From the NCBI GenBank assembly GCA_938743325.2, contig OW568866.1:496001-560000 (forward strand): a stretch of 64,000 nucleotides of DNA, in the 5' to 3' direction. Under the pieces are notes generated by a model. That model did not search any database, was not told the origin of the DNA, and saw only the letters and a list, made by a program, of their open reading frames with translations. The translations under genes were made by a program, and so were the position numbers. Below are positions 57,186-64,000 of this stretch, one piece after another. The stretch comes from Pycnococcus provasolii. Lineage: Eukaryota > Chlorophyta > Pseudoscourfieldiophyceae > Pseudoscourfieldiales > Pycnococcaceae. Each line of letters begins with the position of its first letter. Position 1 is the stretch's first letter.

Positions 57186-58759
57186 TTAGTCTGCATTCTC
57201 CTGTTGCAGAAGCATCTCGCATGCAAATCCAGCGAGCGGCGCGGCTAGCACAAGCCCCCACGGTCCGTGGAAGACGTGCTCCGCCGCGACGAGTGCCGAC
57301 AGCACGACAATGGGATGCACGTCGAGACTACTCGCGTATATTACAGGATTCAGCAAGTACGCCTCGACGATGTGCACTAGGATCACCATGAGAATGACGA
57401 GCGCAACATTCGTCCTGTATTTAGTGTGTTAGGTTGTTAGTGATTGTTTTTTTATTTTTCTTTTGTGTGTGTGTGTTTTGGTGGTTAGAGGTAGACTTAC
57501 CAACCAGCTGTCAGCAACGCCACGATGCCGATGGGAACGGTCGAAAGCACGACGCCAGCCACTGGAATGAAAGAACATGCGAAGACGATCGCGTTCAATG
57601 GAATCAAGTACGGCACCTTCAGCAGAGCACAGCCGGCGGCGGTGAGTGCGGTGTTAACGATTGCAATTTGCAGTTGTGCGCCTAGGCTTCGCTCGATGAG
57701 ATTGCCCAGTCGTGCGATTTTAGGCGCCGTTTCTCGGTACACCCATCCAACAAGCCTGCTTCGCGAGAGTCGCTGTACCGCAATACTCGGTCGAGGTGCC
57801 TGAAAGCTCCACAGAAATCCAATCACGAATCCGGCAATAAGCTGCAATGTGGCCTTTGCCATGCCCACAGTAAGCGCGGGCAGCTTCTGCGCGACAGCCG
57901 GACCCTTTTCTGCGATTTTGTCGGCGATGGAACGTCGCATTGCCTCGCTTTGCACGTTCGCGTTCGCGAGAATGGCGTCGACGTCAGTCGTTTGCAGTTG
58001 CGTTACCGAGTCCACAGCCGCCACGACGTGCGGTGCGCTGAGCGTCGTGGCCACGGCTGTGACAATGGCTGTGATGGCGAAGAAGACGCACACGCCAATC
58101 TGCCGCCGTCGCACGGCGGGCGGCGTCGCGCCCTTGGAGTCGTTCCCGACGAGCATCTTGGCGGGAGTTGTTTGTTCGAAGGACCGCGCGAATCCCATGG
58201 CAAGTCTACTTGTGACGAACGCGGAGGCGAGGCACACACCGAGCGGCGAGAGCTTAAGCACGAGCGCGGCAACAATCGTCCACGCGACGAATCCACTCCA
58301 CGGCCAGCTCATAACTTTCTGTGCGAGTTGGTCGACGTGTCGTTCACCGGCGGCGACGCTTGTAGGTGTCTCGTCAATATTGTCGTGTGTTTGCGCCGAA
58401 ACTTCTGCCGCAGATGCCTCTGCCGAAACTTGCGACGACGACGTTGCTGCGACAGCGACACCACCACCCCCATATTTGTGACTCCCATTCGTATTCCTAT
58501 TCATGATTATGCTGGCATAACGACGTGCATATCGTCGTCCACCACCACCACCACCTCCACCTCCAACTAAGGAGGGTATCACCACACCTTTATTAACCAC
58601 GGGGATCCCAATCCCCAGATACATGCCAGCTGAGGAAGCCCGGCCTAGGAGCTGTAACCTAACAGTGGGAGGATTTCTACTATTCCTTGGAGCACTACTG
58701 CAACACCAAGAAGACACCTTGGAACGACCCATAGATGCAGAATGAGAAGGAGACGCCAT
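57186..58759 (-). CDS. AI-2E/UPF0118-family membrane transporter, probably plastid-targeted (two exons)
   Basis: Exon 1 is 58759-57501 and exon 2 is 57414-57186, joined across an 86-base intron (GGTTG|GTAAGT ... TACAG) inside a Trp codon. The product is 495 residues from the ATG at 58759; an ATG at 58771 is also possible. The first 60 residues (MASPSHSASMGRSKVSSW) are transit-peptide-like. Hydrophobic segments include GFVAWTIVAALVLKLSPLGV, GVCVFFAITAIVTAVATTL and ATLQLIAGFVIGFLWSF. The family signature lies across the splice: VFACSFIPVAGVVLSTVPIG, then HIVEAYLLNPVIYASSLDVH and PIVVLSALVAAEHVFHGPWG, like the HQ.E.y.lnP and hP..v..all.gg..fG..G motifs. Bacterial members export AI-2 or exchange Na+/H+; the algal substrate is unknown. 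Confidence 0.82.
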
Positions 58760-58804
58760 ACCACCACCCATGGGACTAATGCGGAAATGAACCGAGGGGC
58801 CCAC

Positions 58805-58968
58805 GAACTAAGAAATAAACGCCGAGAAAGAGGGAGGGAGGGGCCGGGGAGGAGAGGGAGGGAGAGGATAAGGAGGTTTTTTGACAACGGACATCCTACC
58901 ACGGTACTACGAGTCCGACTTGGGGGCAGTAGGAGGTAAAGGGGGGAAGGAGGCTGGCAGGAGGGCAT
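58805..58968. other. Intergenic flank
   Basis: GA-rich and G-rich sequence with no gene, leading into the TTAGGG array. Confidence 0.4.
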
Positions 58969-59126
58969 TATTAGGGCATTAGGGTTAGGGTTAGGCCATT
59001 ATTCTTAGGGCATTCTTAGGGCATTCTTAGGGCATTATTATTAGGGCATTATTCTTAGGGCATTATATTAGGGCATTAGGGTTAGGGCATTAGGGTTAGG
59101 GCATTAGGGTTAGGGCATTAGGGTTA
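58969..59126 (+). promoter_or_regulatory. Large TTAGGG/CATTAGGG array upstream of the gamma-CA-like gene
   Basis: The longest array in the window. It has some fifteen TTAGGG units in 158 bases, mostly as GCATTAGGGTTAGG and GCATTCTTAGG variants, all on the coding strand. It ends about 150 bases before the ATG at 59278. The mixed higher-order units show local duplication rather than addition by telomerase. Confidence 0.7.
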
Positions 59127-59277
59127 CGGATCAGCTGCGTTTGGCGCGCTCGTTCTCGCCCCCTCCCTCCCCATTGGCCCTTTTTGGTTCTTCTTTGGGG
59201 GGGGGGAGTGTCCCAGCGTCATTTTCCGCCTTTGTCTTTTCGCATGCGCTACCTCTAGCGTTCTGTAGTAGCCTACG

Positions 59278-60486
59278 ATGTCCGTCCCATCATCACCAAT
59301 CATCTCGGAACCTGAGGAACCTATGCCCCTAATGGCGCTCACTGCTGACCCTGTAGTTCGCTCGACCTCTTTTGGTAGAAATCCTATGCTGATTCAGAAC
59401 CGGGAGGATTACGATAATTATGACGACGACCACCCGGTAGTAGTAGAAGATGACGACGATGATGACTCCTCAAACAGCTTGTCTTTTCAGCCGTTTGTTA
59501 ATGCTCGCTCTCGCTCTCCTTTTCACCATGGAGAAAACAGAAATTATTCCTCTCTGGAAGGGAATTGTCGTGCCTTCCATATCTATGGCCTTCTTGACGG
59601 ACCGATGGGTGCCCATGAACCTTCCATACACCCAACGGCATACATAGCACCCACAGCTTCCCTGATTGGGGATGTCGCCATTGGACGCGAAGCCTCCGTG
59701 TGGTTCGGTGCCGTCATACGAGGCGACGCTGACTCGATTTCTATAGGGGAAGGATCTAACATACAAGACCTCTCCGTCCTCCATGCCGACCCCGGATTTC
59801 CTCTAAGAGTCGGAAACAGATGCACGGTCGGACACAGAGTCACACTTCACGGGTGCACAATACACGACGACGCCATCATCGGCATGGGCGCAACAATATT
59901 AAACGGCGTCATCGTCGGTGAAGGAAGTGTCGTCGGCGCGTGTAGCGTCGTTCTGGAAGGCACAGTCATACCGCCGCACAGCCTTGCGGTGGGCACGCCC
60001 GCTGTCGTGCGAAAGACGTACGATCGGGATGAGGCTGTCGCGAGAGCAAACGACAACGCAAGACAGTACGTTGCACGGGGGAGGCTGTACCAGCGCGCAT
60101 GTCTGCGCACGGAGCACGAGAAGCGCGAAACTCCGAAAATGATCGAAGGCAAAAACACTGTGGACCTACTGCTACAAGAGGAGGAGCAGCAGCAGCAGCA
60201 AATCGCCGCAGCACATGATACTCAACGGACGGAGCAGAGGCTCAAGAACATAGAAGGAGAATTGCAGGATCTCGCGCGTCTCGCCGCCGCCGCTGAGGCT
60301 CCTGTGGACGTGTTTGTGAAGAAGCAAAGTGCGCGCGATTTCACACAAGACGACGATAGCCATGCCTGTGCAAAGGCGCGACGGGCTCTCACGAACGAGA
60401 AGGTTGTGGCAGTTACCACAGCCTCGAATTTCGCGTTGCTGATACTCCTCGCGTACAAAGCGGGAATGAATTGGTTTTTCCAATAG
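59278..60486 (+). CDS. Gamma-carbonic-anhydrase-like protein with acidic N-terminus and C-terminal membrane anchor
   Basis: A 402-residue intronless protein. Residues 1-100 are acidic and disordered, with an Asp run (VEDDDDDDSSNS), not a typical mitochondrial presequence. The left-handed beta-helix spans about 115-240: HPTAYIAPTASLIGDVAIGR, SVWFGAVIRGDADSISIGEG, SNIQDLSVLHAD, VGHRVTLHGCTI, IIGMGATILNGVIVG, and IPPHSLAVGTPAVVRK. The three metal-ligand His are present (LHAD, and both His of GHRVTLHG). A helical, Gln-rich extension follows, and residues 375-397 (VTTASNFALLILLAYKAGMN) form a membrane anchor. Ordinary gamma-CAs of mitochondrial complex I are about 230-270 residues without these additions, so location and role are open. 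Confidence 0.85.
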   Translation: MSVPSSPIISEPEEPMPLMALTADPVVRSTSFGRNPMLIQNREDYDNYDDDHPVVVEDDDDDDSSNSLSFQPFVNARSRSPFHHGENRNYSSLEGNCRAFHIYGLLDGPMGAHEPSIHPTAYIAPTASLIGDVAIGREASVWFGAVIRGDADSISIGEGSNIQDLSVLHADPGFPLRVGNRCTVGHRVTLHGCTIHDDAIIGMGATILNGVIVGEGSVVGACSVVLEGTVIPPHSLAVGTPAVVRKTYDRDEAVARANDNARQYVARGRLYQRACLRTEHEKRETPKMIEGKNTVDLLLQEEEQQQQQIAAAHDTQRTEQRLKNIEGELQDLARLAAAAEAPVDVFVKKQSARDFTQDDDSHACAKARRALTNEKVVAVTTASNFALLILLAYKAGMNWFFQ

Positions 60487-60488
60487 CT

Positions 60489-60493
60489 TGTAA
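60489..60493 (+). terminator. TGTAA poly(A) signal of the gamma-CA-like gene
   Basis: TGTAA 2 bases after the stop codon. Confidence 0.55.
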
Positions 60494-60529
60494 ATCTACT
60501 CTTTGTGTTACTCTTTGTTTCTTCTTTTA

Positions 60530-60534
60530 TTACA
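60530..60534 (-). terminator. TGTAA poly(A) signal of the RecQ-type gene
   Basis: TGTAA on the coding strand about 41 bases after the stop codon. Confidence 0.5.
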
Positions 60535-60575
60535 ACTAATACTGTATGTATCCAGCACAACAACTGCAGGTAGTG

Positions 60576-63500
60576 TCAAACTTGGGCTGCTGAATCTGCT
60601 GCCACCCTGGTCCTGCGTGCCGCCTCAGCGGACACGACCATTGAAGCTGCATCGAGCACGTATTCAAAAGCAATCCTCTGGTACCTCTGCCAGTGAGCAC
60701 CCTGCCGCCCCCCCGCCGCGTCGAATAGGCTATCGCTCCCGCCACTGAGCCCGTGCAGGTACTTTGCAATCGCCATCGCATCAGGTCCGAGAGACTTATG
60801 AGAGCGGATCAAACCGTAGACGTCGCCTTTCATCGATGCAGCGATCGCCTTACTCGGATGCGGGGGTGGATCCGCCACGGGCGCGGCGGCGTCTTGCGCG
60901 AAGTACGAAGCAATTTCAGAGCGCAGAATCGCCTCGCCATCGGCATCTGCGGCATCCGCGGCACGCGTGAATGCATCCATCGCGCGGTCAAAGCGTGCAG
61001 CGTCTGCCAAGCAGGACGAATGCGACGCACTCTCGAGTCGTGACGCAAGGGAACGCGTCTCCGAATCTGGCACGTCCTTCTCGATGCGCACTATCATGCA
61101 CAGAGAATCCGGGGTCACGTCAAGCACGTAGCGCGGACGTGTGGCACCACGTGCGCGACTCCGCGCACCAGCGGAGGCGTGAATGGCGCGGTACACAGCC
61201 TCGACGGGAATGCCAAGGAAGTTTGCAAGGTCCGTGCAGGCAACCTCGCGGCAGCCACGTGACACCCGCTCTCTTGGAATTCGTGGCTGCAGCTTGAAGA
61301 TGGCAAGGGCGATTGTATCTGAGGTAATCTGATCGCCACCCTCCAATCCAGACTGGCCGCTCGCGGCGATCAGGTCCGCCGCCGCCTTTGCAGAAGATGC
61401 CGCATCGCTGAGCCGCTGTTCTTCTTTGGGGTCCAGCACTGACAGGGACGCGAGAAGCGGGCGATGCGATCCAATGAAAGTGAGCCAGCCTCCAAGCTGG
61501 ACGCCATCATCTGGCAACTTCAGGCAAGGTGCGCCACTCTCTAGGTACGACAAGAGCGTCTCGAGGCTGTCGTTCGATGTGTTCGGCAATGGCGATGCCA
61601 CCGAACGCGCGTCACGTGGCACTGCTACCGCCAACGCATCTCCCGCTCGACCACGCCTGCGACGCGCGCTCCTGTCGTCCGCATCGCTCGTGATCGCAAA
61701 GCTGACGAATTCGCCCTTGCGGCGACCTCGCAGGGACTGGGCCAGCGCAGCACACGCCGTGCTACCCGCCGCCCCGCCGAAGCACTGCGAGCGGAGTACC
61801 TGAGTGAGCGACGCGGTGACGTCCTGCGTTTCGTCGGCTTTCTCGTCACGAAGAAAGAGAACGCATTCTGCAGAGCTTGCACCGCCGCCGCGTGCGCCTC
61901 GCCCCACCATCTGCGCGTACTCCTCGAGTGAGCGAGGTGGCCCGTAGTGAACCACCAGGCTACAATCCTGCACATCCAGGCCCATGCCAAATGCGCTCGT
62001 AGCAACGAGAACTATGAACCCCGTACGGCACTCGTCGAACGCACGTGCGGAACGAGCGCGTTCCGCCTGATTCTTGCCTGCGTGATACGCGTGTGCCGGC
62101 ACGCCGCACCCCACGATCGATGCACACAGTACGTCAACATCGTTACGGAAGGGAGCGTACACAAGGCACCGGAACGGCGCCTTCTTGCCGTCCAGTTCCC
62201 AGCGTGCCTTTCGCCCCTTCAGGAAATCGGACACTGAGCGCGCATCGTCGCCGCGACGACCTTGTGCTCCGTATAGCGAGACGTTTGGCGCCGATGCAGC
62301 CGACGCAGACGCTCCATTCGTCTTGCGGCTACCACGATACACGCTCAGGCGTAGATTGTCACGAATCGGGTGCGCCTGCTCCGCGCCACCGTCGCAGGGA
62401 ATGGCAGTCACGGTGAGCGCGTCGTCCAGAGAGAGCATAGAGCACAGTGCGCGATGCTGCGCCGCGGGCACCGTAGCCGTGAATCCTGCGCATCCGGCAA
62501 GTGCGCCGCGGCTGCGCATCGTCGTGAGTGCGCTGGAGATTCGTAGGTAGCAAGGCCTGAATCCTGAGCCCCATGAGGTGACGACGTGCGCCTCGTCCAC
62601 AACAACGAGAACGCGTCGTCCTTCCGCTGCGCCGCGGCAAAGCGCACGCGTCGCGCGCACATCCGAGAAGCGTTCTGGACTAATGAACACGATGCGCGGC
62701 GAGGCAGAAACGCCCTCTGCTTCCGTGACAAGAGAGGCCAACACATCTAGTGCCTTGGACGTTGATGTGGCGCTGTCCACGGCTGCGGCACGCAGGTGGG
62801 AAGGAAGCCGGTCCACCTGATCGCGCATGAGCGCCACGAGTGGGCTGACAACCACCACCGCATGTGGGCCTGCCGCGGCAGCCATTGCATACACTAGAGT
62901 TTTGCCGCATCCTGTTGGGAGCACCGTCAGAAATCCACGCTGCTGATGCTGCTGCTCGGAATGCGCGTGCACCTCGGCTGATGGCACGTCAGAAGATGCA
63001 AGGAGACAAAGTCTGCGCACGGACGCCAGCTGGCCCGTGCGAAAGCATGTGTGTGCAAAGCCTGTTCGAAGAAGCTCCAGAAGAGCTGCGTCAAGATCCG
63101 CCGTCTCAGGTCCTTCTTCGGTAGCTTTCCACGACAAGCTACATTTCATCGCGGCGTCACGTACTGCCAAGGAGGCTGCATCAACCTCCGACGAATCAAT
63201 CACAACGGATGTTTTTGCGTTCGTGCGCGTTCGTCGGGTAGCTCCCTTTCCAGTCGCTTGCGCAGGGTGTACCGTCGCAGAAGTTGGCGGTGGCAGCGAC
63301 AGCGGCGGCGGAGGAGGTGGTGGTGGAGGTGGTGCAGCTGCTGCGTCCTCGGCGCCAGAGCGTTGTGTTGTCTTCCGCGCACGTTTCGGTGCAGGCTTAA
63401 TCGATGCTGCCGCAATCGCCGTACTCGCGCGCTTTTTAGAATGCCGCAGTGCAGGGTTGAGAAGCATTGCATCATCTTCTGAATCGATGTCAATGTCTGA

Positions 63501-64000
63501 GCAATTCATCGGGTCCTGCCGCCCCCCCTCCTCGTCGACAACGGCGTCTTTGTCCTCGTCCATTGCGACGTCCACAACTTCGACGCCATCTGCACAAGCC
63601 CCAGCCCCAGCCGCGGCTTCTTCCCTGAGCTTACGCCCTCGCTCCTCGTCCGCCTTACGCGTCATGCGTTCCTGGTTGCGCACAGGATAGCGCGCGAGGC
63701 GTCGATGACGCTTCGTGTTCTGCTTTGCTTGGTTCGAGTGCCTGTTACCGACGAATTTGCGTCCGCCAGCATATCCACCCTTTCTGCCACCACCGAAACC
63801 TCCTCGTTGCACACCAGTCGCGACGAAGTTGTCTCGTCCGTCAGTCGACCGTGCTTTATTGCCGCCGCTTGGCTTTGATGGCACGGGCACTGCAGATGGC
63901 ACGAGCGCATTGGCTGCTCCGCCCATAAAAGCCGGACGAGCTTGCGAGCTCTGCGTAAGTCGCTGTGGAGCATGCTGCGACGCCGCGAGCGAGCGTGGCG
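60576..64000 (-). CDS. RecQ-type ATP-dependent DNA helicase, possibly incomplete at the 5' end
   Basis: From the ATG at 63926 the product is 1,116 residues, but the same frame stays open to the window edge and reads like protein (LTQSSQARPAF), so the true start may lie outside. Residues 35-60 are Gly/Arg-rich (RGGFGGGRKGGYAGG). A basic and acidic linker with poly-Pro follows. Helicase motifs are: FRTGQLASVRRL (motif 0), VLPTGCGKTLVYAMA (I, near 338), VVSPLVALMRDQVDRL (Ia), VVVDEAHVVTSWGSGFRPCY (II plus the RecQ loop, near 442), GFTAT (III), AYHAGKNQAERARS, VATSAFGMGLDVQDC (V) and EYAQMVGRGARGG (VI, near 668). RecQ enzymes unwind 3'-5' during recombination and replication repair. I see no clear zinc-binding or HRDC domain in the C-terminal 330 residues. 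Confidence 0.88.
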   Translation of the reverse strand, partial: PRSLAASQHAPQRLTQSSQARPAFMGGAANALVPSAVPVPSKPSGGNKARSTDGRDNFVATGVQRGGFGGGRKGGYAGGRKFVGNRHSNQAKQNTKRHRRLARYPVRNQERMTRKADEERGRKLREEAAAGAGACADGVEVVDVAMDEDKDAVVDEEGGRQDPMNCSDIDIDSEDDAMLLNPALRHSKKRASTAIAAASIKPAPKRARKTTQRSGAEDAAAAPPPPPPPPPPLSLPPPTSATVHPAQATGKGATRRTRTNAKTSVVIDSSEVDAASLAVRDAAMKCSLSWKATEEGPETADLDAALLELLRTGFAHTCFRTGQLASVRRLCLLASSDVPSAEVHAHSEQQHQQRGFLTVLPTGCGKTLVYAMAAAAGPHAVVVVSPLVALMRDQVDRLPSHLRAAAVDSATSTSKALDVLASLVTEAEGVSASPRIVFISPERFSDVRATRALCRGAAEGRRVLVVVDEAHVVTSWGSGFRPCYLRISSALTTMRSRGALAGCAGFTATVPAAQHRALCSMLSLDDALTVTAIPCDGGAEQAHPIRDNLRLSVYRGSRKTNGASASAASAPNVSLYGAQGRRGDDARSVSDFLKGRKARWELDGKKAPFRCLVYAPFRNDVDVLCASIVGCGVPAHAYHAGKNQAERARSARAFDECRTGFIVLVATSAFGMGLDVQDCSLVVHYGPPRSLEEYAQMVGRGARGGGASSAECVLFLRDEKADETQDVTASLTQVLRSQCFGGAAGSTACAALAQSLRGRRKGEFVSFAITSDADDRSARRRRGRAGDALAVAVPRDARSVASPLPNTSNDSLETLLSYLESGAPCLKLPDDGVQLGGWLTFIGSHRPLLASLSVLDPKEEQRLSDAASSAKAAADLIAASGQSGLEGGDQITSDTIALAIFKLQPRIPRERVSRGCREVACTDLANFLGIPVEAVYRAIHASAGARSRARGATRPRYVLDVTPDSLCMIVRIEKDVPDSETRSLASRLESASHSSCLADAARFDRAMDAFTRAADAADADGEAILRSEIASYFAQDAAAPVADPPPHPSKAIAASMKGDVYGLIRSHKSLGPDAMAIAKYLHGLSGGSDSLFDAAGGRQGAHWQRYQRIAFEYVLDAASMVVSAEAARRTRVAADSAAQV

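Noticed and set aside
58969-59126. Chromosome end or subtelomere
   Set aside because: The arrays are short, impure, scattered between ordinary genes across the window, and oriented with genes rather than toward one end.
1-64000. tRNA, rRNA or other structural RNA genes
   Set aside because: Gaps were read on both strands for tRNA A/B-box-like and T-loop sequences and rRNA-like stretches; none was convincing. A covariance-model scan would be needed to exclude them.

Overview
The window looks like nuclear DNA of a small, compact-genome green alga (prasinophyte-like). Genes lie 100-600 bases apart on both strands, most are intronless, and the few introns are short GT-AG introns of 86-205 bases (one of 551). 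Three kinds of evidence point to the green lineage. First, plastid genes of plant type are present: a TGD2-like lipid-transfer subunit and a TAP38/PPH1-like LHCII phosphatase. Second, there is a fused Cys-type RNA triphosphatase-guanylyltransferase capping enzyme. Third, the pentamer TGTAA, the poly(A) signal known from green algae, follows at least thirteen stop codons within about 90 bases. The species cannot be named from sequence alone.

Layout. Positions 1-700 hold the edge of a tyrosine-recombinase mobile element. From 1.3 to 16.9 kb lie a kinetochore-like coiled-coil protein (KNL1 candidate), a membrane-anchored hypothetical protein, a three-exon PDI-like ER thioredoxin, an NTF2-like protein, a Gly/Tyr/Trp-rich membrane or secreted protein, a six-exon Tyr-rich surface protein with exon-encoded L-domain repeats, a secreted plant-type LRR protein and a GT29 sialyltransferase-like enzyme. 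From 17.9 to 27.3 kb come a GYF/IQ/coiled-coil protein, a probable plastid membrane protein, a His/Cys-rich metal-binding repeat protein, the spliceosomal protein RED, and a secreted protein of about 980 residues that is very rich in Tyr, Lys, Pro and Gly. From 29 to 42.5 kb come a two-exon membrane protein, a tiny two-exon complex I subunit (NDUFA3/B9-like, 61 residues), two small hypothetical genes and an intronless giant orphan of 2,544 residues. From 43 to 64 kb come TGD2, a lebercilin-like coiled-coil protein with a nested repeat array, an RWDD3-like protein, PPH1/TAP38, a small organellar membrane protein, mRNA capping enzyme, an EDRF1-like protein, an AI-2E-family membrane protein, a gamma-carbonic-anhydrase-like protein and a RecQ-type helicase that runs off the right edge.

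Two regulatory themes recur. Short arrays of the telomere-like hexamer TTAGGG (or close variants) lie 100-260 bases before the start codon of at least eight genes, always with TTAGGG on the coding strand; a G-rich variant precedes a ninth. TGTAA follows the stop codons. In the first 27 kb, secretory-pathway and extracellular genes (PDI-like, three Tyr-rich proteins, an LRR protein, a sialyltransferase) lie near one another. This suggests, but does not prove, a cell-surface or wall gene neighbourhood.
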